Shown piece after piece: positions 34,743 through 44,800 of a DNA stretch of 64,000 nt. The DNA lies in NCBI RefSeq assembly GCF_003002025.1, contig NZ_PVZB01000021.1, positions 90,168 to 154,167 on the forward strand. The letters run 5' to 3'. The notes under the pieces are model-generated. The model was not told where the DNA came from. It made no database searches and saw only the letters and a program-made list of their open reading frames with translations. Position 1 is the first letter of the stretch; each line of letters starts with the position of its first letter. The translations under genes and the position numbers were made by a program. Source of the DNA: Paraburkholderia sp. BL25I1N1. GTDB lineage: Bacteria > Pseudomonadota > Gammaproteobacteria > Burkholderiales > Burkholderiaceae.

Positions 34743-35762
34743 CTACTGCTGGCTGAGGGTCAGCGAGAGCAGGCGCGCGGTGATATCCACGATCGGGATC
34801 ACGCGGTTGTAGGCCATGCGGGTCGGCCCGATCACGCCGAGCGTGCCGACGATCTTGCCGTTCACCTCGTACGGCGCGGTGACAACGCTCATTTCCTCGA
34901 TCGGTACGAGATTCGACTCGCCGCCGATGAAAATCTGCACGCCCGCCGCGTGACTCGACACGTCGAGCAACTGAAGGAGACTGGTTTTTTGATCGAACAC
35001 ATCGAACAGCTTGCGCAAACGCGCCATGTCCGACGAAAGGTCGGCCACCTCGAGCAGATTGCGCTCGCCGGAAATCAGCACGGTTTCGCCCGTGTCCGAT
35101 TCGTCCGTGCTGGCCGTGACGGCGGCGTGCATGAGCGTGGTCATGTCGCCGCGCAGTTCGTCGATTTCTTCGCGCAGACGGCGCCGCACGTCGTCGAACG
35201 AAAGGCCCGCGAAGTGTGCGTTGATGTAGTTGGAGGCTTCGACCAGTTGCGAGGGCGAGAAGTCGCGCTGAGTCGCCATGATGCGGTTCTGCACGTCGCC
35301 TTCCGGCGTCACGATGATCAGCAGAATGCGCTTGTCCGACAAACGCATGAACTCGATCTGCTTGAACACGTGGCTGCGCCGCGGCGTGAGCACCACCCCG
35401 GCGAACTGCGACAGGTTGGACAGCACGCTGGCCGCCGCCGCAACGATTTTCTGCGGCTCGCCCGCCTGCAGCGTAGTCTTGACCGTACGCGTCACGGCTT
35501 CTTCGTCCGCGGCGGACTCCACCGTGAGCATGGTGTCCACGAACAGCCGGTAACCGCGCGGTGTGGGAATGCGGCCCGCGGAAGTATGCGGACTGATCAC
35601 GAGCCCCAGGTCCTCGAGGTCGGACATCACGTTGCGGATCGTTGCGGGGCTCAGTTCGAGGCCCGAATAGCGCGACAACGTGCGCGAGCCGACCGGCTGA
35701 CCTTCGGCGATGTAGCGCTCGATCAGCGTTTTGAGGAGGGTTTGTGCGCGAGGATCTAGCAT
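34743..35762 (-). CDS. hrcA: Heat-inducible transcription repressor HrcA
   Basis: 339-aa repressor of class I heat-shock genes, which binds the CIRCE element. N-terminal winged helix with RTLSRYSGLELSPATIRNVMSDLEDLGL, followed by PHTSAGRIPTPRGYRLFVDTML, both HrcA hallmarks; a GAF-like domain follows. ATG 35762 is chosen; a TAAAAT box (35771-35776 on the minus strand) sits 8 bases upstream. I find no CIRCE sequence before grpE, dnaK or hrcA, so its targets (probably groESL) lie elsewhere. Confidence 0.97.
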   Translation of the reverse strand: MLDPRAQTLLKTLIERYIAEGQPVGSRTLSRYSGLELSPATIRNVMSDLEDLGLVISPHTSAGRIPTPRGYRLFVDTMLTVESAADEEAVTRTVKTTLQAGEPQKIVAAAASVLSNLSQFAGVVLTPRRSHVFKQIEFMRLSDKRILLIIVTPEGDVQNRIMATQRDFSPSQLVEASNYINAHFAGLSFDDVRRRLREEIDELRGDMTTLMHAAVTASTDESDTGETVLISGERNLLEVADLSSDMARLRKLFDVFDQKTSLLQLLDVSSHAAGVQIFIGGESNLVPIEEMSVVTAPYEVNGKIVGTLGVIGPTRMAYNRVIPIVDITARLLSLTLSQQ

Positions 35763-36092
35763 GAGGGAAAATTTTAGCTCAATGGCACGACTACCGCGAG
35801 CGCTAGGGGCGCCCATCCCTGACGAACGCGCCGCCGTTTGCCAAAGCGGCGCTCTGCCTTCGGTCCGGCCTGCGAGCCGGCGTTCCGCCCGGCGCTTTGC
35901 CGACCGCCTTGCGAGCCACCTTCTGGGCGGCCCGGCTGCCGGCACCCCGCCGCACTTTAACCGGCGCACGTGTCATCAAGGCTTCACCATTCTAACGATA
36001 ATCGCGAGATGCGCTGACAGCCCACGCGCGCCGGCCCGCTACCGGCTCTGTCTGCGGTTCTTTTCAGGCCCTACCTATGGTGTAATGCCGGC
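35763..36092. other. Divergent control region between hrcA and nadK
   Basis: 330 bases, very GC-rich, no gene supported. Holds a TAAAAT box for hrcA (35771-35776, leftward), a TGTAAT box (36081-36086) 6 bases before nadK, and a GCGCCGC/GCGGCGC hairpin (35828-35852). The HrcA frame stays open leftward-upstream through much of it, but the encoded Arg-rich sequence is not protein-like. Confidence 0.5.
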
Positions 36093-36995
36093 ATGCAAGT
36101 GACCAGCCAGTTCAAGACCGTCGCGCTCGTCGGGCGCAACAACACGCCGGGCATCGCCGAGCCGTTGACCGCGCTCGCCTCGTGCATCGCGAAGCGCGGC
36201 TTCGAGATCGTATTCGAAGCCGACACCGCCGCCGAGATCGGCGTCACCGACTATCCGGCGCTGCGTCCCGCCGAGATCGGCGCGCGCGCCGACGTTGCGG
36301 TCGTGCTGGGCGGCGACGGCACCATGCTAGGCATTGGCCGCCAGCTGGCGCCATATCGCACGCCGTTGATCGGCATCAACCACGGGCGGCTCGGCTTCAT
36401 TACCGACATCCCGATCTCCGACATGCGCGAGATCGTGCCGCAAATGCTGTCGGGCAATTTCGAGCGCGAGGAACGCGTGCTGCTCGAAGCGCGCATCATG
36501 CGCGGCGGCAATCCGATCTATCACGCGCTCGCCTTCAACGACGTGGTGGTCAACCGCAGCGGCTTCTCGGGCATGGCGGAGCTGCATGTCTCGGTGGACG
36601 GCCGCTTCATGTACAACCAGCGCTCGGACGGCCTGATCGTGGCCACGCCCACCGGTTCGACCGCTTACGCGCTGTCGTCGCAAGGGCCGATTCTGCATCC
36701 GCAATTGCAAGGTATCGTGCTGGTGCCGATCGCGCCGCACGCGCTGTCGAACCGGCCGATCGTGCTGCCGGACGACTCGAAGGTGAGCATCCAGATCGTT
36801 TCCGGGCGCGAAGTGAACGTCAATTTCGACATGCAGTCGTTCACCTCGCTCGAACTGGGCGACACGATCGAAGTGCGCCGCTCGCGTCATACGGTGCCCA
36901 TGCTGCATCCGGTCGGCTACAGCTTCTTCACCACGTTGCGCAAGAAGCTGCACTGGAACGAATACCCGTCGCACGAAGAAGATCCCAAGCCCTGA
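36093..36995 (+). CDS. nadK: NAD kinase
   Basis: Phosphorylates NAD to NADP, 300 aa. Signatures: the GGDGTMLGIGRQL motif (about residue 71), NHGRLGFITDIP, the catalytic NRSGFSGMAELHV region and TPTGSTAYALSSQGPILHP. Start ATG 36093 (MQVTSQFKTVALVGR). Paired with recN downstream, the conserved nadK-recN order beside hrcA in many beta- and gammaproteobacteria. Confidence 0.98.
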   Translation: MQVTSQFKTVALVGRNNTPGIAEPLTALASCIAKRGFEIVFEADTAAEIGVTDYPALRPAEIGARADVAVVLGGDGTMLGIGRQLAPYRTPLIGINHGRLGFITDIPISDMREIVPQMLSGNFEREERVLLEARIMRGGNPIYHALAFNDVVVNRSGFSGMAELHVSVDGRFMYNQRSDGLIVATPTGSTAYALSSQGPILHPQLQGIVLVPIAPHALSNRPIVLPDDSKVSIQIVSGREVNVNFDMQSFTSLELGDTIEVRRSRHTVPMLHPVGYSFFTTLRKKLHWNEYPSHEEDPKP

Positions 36996-37066
36996 GCGGC
37001 AAGAAATCCGGAACGCGAACGCCGCCGCGGCCGAAACCCGAACATCAAGCTCACCAGACGACCTCC

Positions 37067-38737
37067 ATGCTTCGCCACCTCTCGATACGCGACTTCGTCA
37101 TCGTCGCCGCGCTCGATCTCGAATTCGACAGCGGCTTTACTGTTTTCTCCGGCGAAACCGGCGCCGGCAAGTCGATCCTGATCGACGCGCTGGCGCTCGC
37201 GCTCGGCGCGCGCGCCGATGCGAACGTCGTGCGCACCGGCGAAAGCCGCGCCGACATCACCGCGGAATTCGAGACTCATGCGCAGGTCGAGCAATGGCTC
37301 GACGAGCAGGCGCTCGGCACGACCGGCGACGACGGCCATCATGGCGGCACGGTCATGCTGCGGCGCGTGGTGGATGCCAACGGCCGCTCGCGGGCCTTTA
37401 TCAACGGCACCGCGGCGACGCTCGCGCAGTTGCGCGAGGTCGGCGAAATGCTGGTGGATATTCATGGCCAGCACGCGCACCAATTGCTGATGCGTCCCGA
37501 CGCGCAACGCGAACTGTTCGACACCCACGCGGGCCTGTCGGACACCGCGGCTGGCGTCACACGGGCATGGCGCGCATGGCGCGAGAAGATTCAGGCGGTC
37601 GAGCACGCACAAACGCGCGACCGTGAACTGCAACTCGAACGCGAGCGTCTCGCCTGGCAACTCACTGAACTGGACAAGCTCGCGCCGCAACCGGGCGAGT
37701 GGGAAGAAGTCAACGCCGAGCACCGGCGGCTGTCGCATTCGGCCAATCTGATCGACGGTGTGCAAGGCGCGCTCGGCGCGTTGTCCGAATCGGACGAGGC
37801 GATGATTACGCATCTTGCCTCGATTGTCTCGAAGGTGCGCGACCTGGCGGAGATCGACCCGGCTTTGAACGACGTGCTGGCCGCGCTGGAACCCGCCGAA
37901 ATCCAGTTGCAGGAAGCGGCTTATTCGCTGAGCCACTACGCGCAAAAGCTCGAACTCGATCCGGACCGGCTCGCGCAAGTCGAAAAGCGTCTGGACGCGT
38001 TGCACTCGGCGGCGCGTAAGTTTCGTCTGCAGCCGGAAACGCTGCCTGAGGAACACGAGGCGCGTCGCGCGCAACTGGCCGCGCTCGACGCGGCCGCCGA
38101 CCTCGACAGCCTGCATGCCGCCGAAGCCAGGGCCAAGGAAGCCTTCCTGACCGAAGCGAAGAAACTCTCGAAGGCGCGCGCCAAGGCCGGCAAGGCGCTG
38201 GGCGCGGCGGTCACAACCGGCATGCAGGAACTGTCGATGAAAGGCGGCAGCTTCGAAGTCGCACTGGTGCCGCTGCCCGAAGGCGGCGCGCATGGGCTCG
38301 AACAGGTCGAGTTCCGCGTCGCCGGTCATGCCGGCGTGCCGCTGCGGCCGCTCGCGAAAGTCGCCTCAGGCGGGGAACTGGCGCGGATCAGCCTCGCGCT
38401 CGCGGTCATTGCCAGCGCCGCCAGCCCGACACCCACGCTGATCTTCGACGAAGTGGACACGGGCATCGGCGGGGGCGTCGCCGAAGTGGTCGGGCGGCTT
38501 TTACATCAGCTCGGCCAGCAGCGCCAGGTGTTGTGCGTGACGCACTTGCCGCAAGTGGCCGCGCGCGGCGACCACCACTTCCAAGTGGCGAAAGCGGGCA
38601 ACGGCAAGGGCGGCACGGTCAGCAGCGTGACCTCGCTCGACAAGGCGAGCCGCGTCGAAGAAGTCGCGCGCATGCTCGGCGGTTTGGAGATCACGCCGAC
38701 CACGCGCAAGCATGCGAAGGAAATGCTGGCGGCGTAG
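37067..38737 (+). CDS. recN: DNA repair protein RecN
   Basis: SMC-like ATPase acting in double-strand break repair, 556 aa. Walker A GETGAGKSILIDAL near residue 30, N-terminal MLRHLSIRDFVIVAALDLEF, a central coiled coil (about residues 160-350), then ASGGELARISLALAVI signature and Walker B LIFDEVDTGIGGG, ending with THLPQVAARGDHHF. ATG 37067 is the usual RecN start; the frame is open upstream across nadK but that is a shadow. Confidence 0.97.
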   Translation: MLRHLSIRDFVIVAALDLEFDSGFTVFSGETGAGKSILIDALALALGARADANVVRTGESRADITAEFETHAQVEQWLDEQALGTTGDDGHHGGTVMLRRVVDANGRSRAFINGTAATLAQLREVGEMLVDIHGQHAHQLLMRPDAQRELFDTHAGLSDTAAGVTRAWRAWREKIQAVEHAQTRDRELQLERERLAWQLTELDKLAPQPGEWEEVNAEHRRLSHSANLIDGVQGALGALSESDEAMITHLASIVSKVRDLAEIDPALNDVLAALEPAEIQLQEAAYSLSHYAQKLELDPDRLAQVEKRLDALHSAARKFRLQPETLPEEHEARRAQLAALDAAADLDSLHAAEARAKEAFLTEAKKLSKARAKAGKALGAAVTTGMQELSMKGGSFEVALVPLPEGGAHGLEQVEFRVAGHAGVPLRPLAKVASGGELARISLALAVIASAASPTPTLIFDEVDTGIGGGVAEVVGRLLHQLGQQRQVLCVTHLPQVAARGDHHFQVAKAGNGKGGTVSSVTSLDKASRVEEVARMLGGLEITPTTRKHAKEMLAA

Positions 38738-38874
38738 CTGTTCGTTGGCGGGTGGATGTCTCGCCACCCTTCATGCCGTTTCGGAGAGCGAACGCTACGG
38801 GTTCGCTCACACCGCCATCGAAAGCATCGAGCTGCACAACCCGCTCGCACAAACTGCGAACCTGCCATCAACCC

Positions 38875-41667
38875 TCAGCCAAACACGCGTTTCCACAAGC
38901 CCAGCACCGCTTCGCGCTCCTTAGCCACCAGCGCCGGCTCGACCCGCGCCTTTTCCATCCCATCCAGCCGCAGCTGGTGCTGCAACTTGCGGTATGTGCG
39001 ATACGCCGCACCAACCGTCTCCGCTTCCGCCTCGCTCATCAGGCCGAAGCGCGACACTTCCCGCAGCAACGCGATGTTGCCGGTATTGCGGATCAGTTCG
39101 GGATCGCTCGCCGCGTGCAACAACACCCAGTACTGCACGGTGAATTCGATATCCACCATCCCGCCGCTATCGTGCTTCAGGTCGAACAGCGCCGTGTGGT
39201 TCAGATGCCCGGCTTCGACGCGCGCGCGCATCTCGACGATCTCCTTCATGAGCGGCGCCGCTTCGCGTGGCGTGGTCAGCACCTGCTCGCGGATCGCCTC
39301 GAACTTGGCGCCGATCTCGGCGTCGCCCGCGCAGTAACGCGCGCGGCTCAACGCCTGGTGCTCCCAGACCCACGCCGTATTGGCGGCGTCGCCCTCGCGC
39401 AACTGGTAACGGCGGAATGCGTCCAGATCCGTGACGAGCAGACCTGACTCGCCGTTCGGCCGCAAACGCAGGTCGACGTCGAACAATGTGCCGGCGCCGG
39501 TCGCGGTTGTCAGCCAGGTGATCAGGCGACGGGTGTAGGTTGAATAGACGTCGGCTGCGGCATCGTCGGGGTCGTCGTAGAGGAAGATGAGGTCGAGGTC
39601 GGACGCATAGCCCAGTTCCTTGCCGCCCAGCTTGCCGTACGCAATCACCGCGAAACGCGGCACTTCGCGGTGGCGTTTCGGCAACTGGTTCCAGACGGCC
39701 TGGAGCGTGACGTCGAGCACGGCGTCGGCGAGTTCGGACAGCCGGTCGCTCACGTGCTCGACACTCAGCTTGCCGGCCAGATCGATTAACAGAATGCGAA
39801 ACACCTCGGCCTGGTGGGCATGACGTAGCAGGTCCATCTGCTGCTCGACGCCGTCGGCCGCGGCCAGACGCAGGCGCAGCGTGCGCTTGAACTCGGGCCA
39901 GTCGAACGGACTATTGATCGCTTCGTCGTCCAGCAATTCGTCCAGCAATTGCGGATGGCGGATCAGATAGCCCGCCGCCCAACGCGAAGCGCCAAGCACT
40001 GACAGCACACGATGCAGCGCTTGCGGATATTCGGTCAGCAGGGCGAGATACGCGCCGCGCCGGCTCACCGCTTCGAGCAGGTCGAAGAAGCGCGCCACGG
40101 TATCGGCGCGGCGCTCCGCAGGCTCCAACGTGCGAGCGGCTTCGAGCGCCCGTTGCGCGACGATGTCGAAACGTTGCCGGCTGCGCTCGGCAAGCCCCGC
40201 GTAACGCGACGACTGCCAGATCGCGCGCAGCCGCGCGAGCAGTTCGCCCGGCTCGGCCACACCAAGTTCGACGAGGCGTGCCCGCAGGGCTTCGTCGGCA
40301 CTGTCGTCGGCGAGCGCGCTGCTCCAGACCCATGCGGCGGCGCCGTCTTCGGGCGCGCCACAGCCATCGCGGCCGTTCACTTTGTCAGCGAAAATCTGGT
40401 CGAACTGCTGTTCGACGAATTCGCGATGGGCGTCCAGCTTCGTCATTAGTGAGGCGTAGTCGTCGCAGCCCATCGCGTGGGCGAGCGCCGAACGTTCCTC
40501 CGGATCGACCGGCATCGCATGGGTCTGCGCGTCGTTGCGGTATTGCAGCCGGTGCTCGAGTTCGCGCAGGAAACGATAGGCCTGCGAGAGCTTCACGCAG
40601 ACCGACGTATCGAGTAGCCCATGCGTGGCCGCGTGACGCAGCACCGCCAGTGTCGGCCGCACGCGGAAGCCGGCGTCCTGGCCGCCACGGATCAACTGGA
40701 ACACCTGCGCGCTGAATTCGATTTCGCGGATGCCGCCCCGCCCGAGCTTGATGTCGTCGGCCTTGTCGGGCCGCATCGACGCGCGCCGCTGCGCCTCCTG
40801 GCGAATCTGCAGATGCAGCGCGCGAATCGCGCTGATCACGCCGAAGTCGAGATAGCGGCGGTAGACGAACGGCGTGACGATCGCGTCGAGCTGCTTCTGC
40901 AGCCGTTGCGCCGCATCGCTCGCGCCTTCGGACACGAGGCGCCCTTTGATCCATGCATAGCGCTCCCACTCTCGGCCTTGCACGTAGAAATACTCTTCGA
41001 GCATGCCGAGACTGCACACGAGCGGCCCGGAGTCGCCGTTCGGCCGCAGCCGCATATCGACCCGAAACACGTAGCCGTCGCCGGTTATTTCGGCGAGGGC
41101 GCCGATCAGGCGCTTGCCGAGGCGTGTGAAAAAGTCCTGCGCGGCGATCGGCGAACGCTGGCCGCCCGCGGTCTCGCCGTCCTCTTCATAAATGAAGATC
41201 AGGTCGATATCGGACGAGACGTTCAGTTCGCGCCCGCCGAGCTTGCCCATGCCCACCACGCCGAGCGAGAGCCGTTCGCCTTGCGGCCCGCGCGGCTCGC
41301 CGTATAACGTTTCGAGTTCCGCCGACAGGACGGCGAGCGCGCGCTGGATCGTCGTCTCCGCGAGGTCGGTCATCGCGCCGGTCACTTCCGCAACATCCGC
41401 CTCGCCCGCCAGATCACGCTCCATCACGGCGCAAAAGACCTCGGTGCGCAATTGGCGCAAGGCCCGTTTGAGTGCATCTTCGTTTAGCGGCGCGTCGGTT
41501 GCGCCGGCCGCCTCGGCGCACAAAGCGTCGAAACGGGCGTCGATACGCTCGCGCGTCAGCGGCTCGGACGCAAGCGCCGCGACCCGCGCCACGAGTTGCG
41601 GACGGGCAGTCGCAGCGCGCGCCGCGTAGTGCGAATAGTTGGAACTCAGGAGAGTGGCGTCAGTCAT
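38875..41667 (-). CDS. glnE: Glutamine synthetase adenylyltransferase/deadenylase
   Basis: Bifunctional enzyme of about 930 aa that adenylylates glutamine synthetase in response to PII. Two nucleotidyltransferase domains are visible. The first has VGMGKLGGRELNVSSDIDLIFIY near residue 140 and the second AYGKLGGKELGYASDLDLIFLYDD near residue 650. Both keep the G(G/S)..DxD pattern; a long helical linker lies between. ATG 41667 is preferred to the TTG at 41670. It is divergent from yhdP. Confidence 0.97.
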   Translation of the reverse strand: MTDATLLSSNYSHYAARAATARPQLVARVAALASEPLTRERIDARFDALCAEAAGATDAPLNEDALKRALRQLRTEVFCAVMERDLAGEADVAEVTGAMTDLAETTIQRALAVLSAELETLYGEPRGPQGERLSLGVVGMGKLGGRELNVSSDIDLIFIYEEDGETAGGQRSPIAAQDFFTRLGKRLIGALAEITGDGYVFRVDMRLRPNGDSGPLVCSLGMLEEYFYVQGREWERYAWIKGRLVSEGASDAAQRLQKQLDAIVTPFVYRRYLDFGVISAIRALHLQIRQEAQRRASMRPDKADDIKLGRGGIREIEFSAQVFQLIRGGQDAGFRVRPTLAVLRHAATHGLLDTSVCVKLSQAYRFLRELEHRLQYRNDAQTHAMPVDPEERSALAHAMGCDDYASLMTKLDAHREFVEQQFDQIFADKVNGRDGCGAPEDGAAAWVWSSALADDSADEALRARLVELGVAEPGELLARLRAIWQSSRYAGLAERSRQRFDIVAQRALEAARTLEPAERRADTVARFFDLLEAVSRRGAYLALLTEYPQALHRVLSVLGASRWAAGYLIRHPQLLDELLDDEAINSPFDWPEFKRTLRLRLAAADGVEQQMDLLRHAHQAEVFRILLIDLAGKLSVEHVSDRLSELADAVLDVTLQAVWNQLPKRHREVPRFAVIAYGKLGGKELGYASDLDLIFLYDDPDDAAADVYSTYTRRLITWLTTATGAGTLFDVDLRLRPNGESGLLVTDLDAFRRYQLREGDAANTAWVWEHQALSRARYCAGDAEIGAKFEAIREQVLTTPREAAPLMKEIVEMRARVEAGHLNHTALFDLKHDSGGMVDIEFTVQYWVLLHAASDPELIRNTGNIALLREVSRFGLMSEAEAETVGAAYRTYRKLQHQLRLDGMEKARVEPALVAKEREAVLGLWKRVFG

Positions 41668-41862
41668 CAAAGGTCTGGCTCGCTCGTTGCTTGATCAGCG
41701 TGGTTCAGTTCGCAGTAGTACACGGTTGCGGCGGTCGCGGCCGCCTCCCGCAAGTCGCAAGACGGCATGCAGACAGGGTTTGCAGGAGGTCCGCCTACGC
41801 TTTCCCGTGTGTTACATTTCGTCGTTAATTCGCAAAACTACCATACGCCCACCCGCCGCAGC

Positions 41863-44800
41863 ATGTCCGAGCGAAACGAATCCGCCGACCCGCACGAAAC
41901 CGTGCAGGTCCGGCCTGTGAGCGGAAGCGACCACGTCGTGCTGCGTCGGATCCTGCACGTGGTTCTCGTGCTCGCGCTCGTCCTGTACTTCATTGCGATG
42001 GGTCTGTTGCTCGGCTTGCGCTATGTGGTGCTGCCGCGCGTGGACTCGTTCCGGCCGCGCATCGAAGCGACCGTTTCCGAAAAGCTGCATACGCAGTTCA
42101 CCATCGGCAAGCTCGCGCCCCACTGGAGCGGCTTCCAGCCGGGCCTCGACGTCACCGACCTGGTGATCCGCGATCACGAAGGCAAAGCCGCGCTGACGAT
42201 CCCGCACGCTACCGCCACGCTCTCGTGGCGGTCGCTCTGGCAGTTTCATCCCGCGCTTTCCAGTCTGATTGTCGATCAACCGGACGTGCTCGTGTCGCGC
42301 AGCAGCGACGGCGTGCTCTCGGTGGCGGGCGTGCCGGTGCCGACTCGTCACAGCGGCAACGACACGTTATCCACCTGGCTGCTGCGTCAGCAGGCGATCG
42401 TAGTGCGCGGCGGCGCGCTGCGCTGGCGCGATGCGCAACATGACGCGCCCGAGCTGGCGCTGCGCGATATCCGCATCGCGATCCTCAATGACGGCTACGA
42501 TCACCGGCTCGCGCTGCAGGCACCTGCCGACGGCCAGGTCCTGCACGGCCCGCTCGATTTCCGCACGCGCTTCAAACACGCGCCGCTCTCCGCGATCGGC
42601 AAGCCGATCAACTGGACCGGCCAGGTGTACGTCTCGACTGGCCCGGTCGATCTGCCGACGCTCGCGCGCTACGTCAATTTCCCGATCGAGACGTTTGCCG
42701 GCCGTATCGACAACGCCATCTGGATCGACTTCGCCGACGGGCGCATGACGTCGGCGGGCGGCCAACTCGCCGGCACCGACGTCGCCCTGCGAGTGCGGCC
42801 GACCCAGCCGAAGCTGCTGGTGCCCGTCGCCAATTTTTCGTGGCGTCTCGAAGCCGACCAGAGCGACTACAAACTGCAACTGACCGATCTGCGTGCCGAA
42901 CTCGGCCAGCCGCCGCTCGACGACGGCACGCCGCTCACCCGCACGCTCGCGTTCGCCACGCTCAATGGGCGCTACCGGACCGCCTCGCAGCAGCACGGGC
43001 AACTCGTCAGCGTGAGCGGCGACCGCGTCGACCTGGGCATCCTCGCCGAATTCAGCCGCGCGTTGCCGCTGCCGCGACGCCTGCTGAACAATCTCGTGCG
43101 TTTCAGTCCGCGCGGTCTGGTCGCCAATTATGTGATCGAAGTCGAGCGCGGCAAGCCGGAATCCGGCGAAGCAGGCAGCGACCGTTACCCGAGCGGCGCC
43201 GAACCGATCGAGCATTATCGTTTCAAGGGCGATCTACAGGGCATCAGCGTCGCCGCTCAGGAACCGCCGCCCGGACTCACGCTGCGCAACCACCCGCGCG
43301 CGGGCATTCCCGGCATCGAGAATCTGTGGGGCAAGGTGGATGCCGACGAGACCCGCGGCACCGCTCTGCTCGACACCTCCAATGTCGCCATCACCCTGCC
43401 GGGCGTGTTCGACGATCCGCGGCTGAAGCTCGACTATCTGCATGGCCGCGCCGACTGGACCATCACGCCGAAGAAGCCGGGCGAAAATCGGCCGGCCTTC
43501 ACCGTGAAGCTGGCCGATTTCGGCGTCTCGAACGCCGACGTCGCGGCCACCGCCTCCGCCGACTACAGCAACCCCGGCCATGGACGCGGCTCGCTCGATC
43601 TGAAAGCCGACTTCCAGCGCGCGCAGGTGGCACGTATCGTCCGCTATCTGCCCACCAGCATTAGCGAGAAGCTGCGCATCTATCTCGGCCACGGCTTGCA
43701 GGCCGGTATGTCACACGGCGCGACCATCGAGATTCACGGCGATCTGACCAAGTTCCCCTACTCGCGCGATCCGGACGCCGGGCTGTTCCATATCGTTGCG
43801 CCGTTCAAGGGCGGCAAGTTCGATCCGACGCCTTTCCCGCCGCGCAAGATGAGGAATGGCACGCCGAACGTGTGGCCGGCGCTCGACGGCATCGACGGCG
43901 TGTTCGAGCTCAAGCAGAACGTGCTGCGCTTCGACATCGACCGGGCGCATTACAAGCAGGTCGCGCTGATGGGCGTCAGCGGCAGGATCGACGACCTCGG
44001 CACCAGAGCGTCGAGCCTCGTCATCAAGGGCGATGCCCACGGCCCGCTCGCCGACATGCTCGACTATGTGAACGCCAGTTCGCTCGGCATCATGGCGAAG
44101 CATGAAACCGAGAAGGTGCGCGCCGAAGGGCCAGCGTCTCTCGCGCTGCAGCTCACGGTGCCGCGCACGCCGAAACCGCACGTTGCCGTGGAAGGCGCGG
44201 TCGGCTTCCAGAACAACCGCTTGAGCGTCGACAATGCGCCGCCGCTGTCGCAACTCAAGGGGAAGGTGCATTTCACCGAGCACACGGCACAGGTGGACCG
44301 GCTCTCCGGGCAATTCCTCGGCGGCGACTTGCATGCGAACGGCGGCTTGAAGCAGGACGGCACCTATGCGCTCGACCTGGGCGGCCATATCGCCGTCGAC
44401 GCGGCGCGCGGCCTCAACCTGCATGGCCCGGCCGCGCAGGTGCTGACGCGCATGAGCGGCAGCGCGCCTTACGCGCTCAACGTGCGCGGGGCCAAAGGAC
44501 GGCTGCCCGAAGTGAGAGCGAACTCCGATCTGACCGGCCTCGCGCTCGACTTCCCCGCGCCGTTCAACAAGCCGGTCGGCACGCCGATGCCGCTGCGTTT
44601 TGCCGTCAGCCCGTCAGCCACGCCGGGCGAAGCGGGACTGCAGCGCGCCGATCTCACCTTCGGCCCGGTCGCCGCTACCTATCTGCTGCGTTATCAGCCG
44701 AAAACCGCACCGACAGTCGTGCGCGGCGCGGTCGGCGTCAACAAACCGGCCGACTTGCCGTCCGAAGGCGTGATCGCCGCCGTCGATCTGGACACGTTCG

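Noticed and set aside
31478..35762. CIRCE element for HrcA
   Set aside because: Looked for TTAGCACTC-N9-GAGTGCTAA ahead of dnaK, grpE and hrcA; not present.
35763..35969. Upstream extension of hrcA
   Set aside because: In frame but Arg-rich and unlike any HrcA N-terminus; MLDPRAQTLLKTLIERYI is the normal start.
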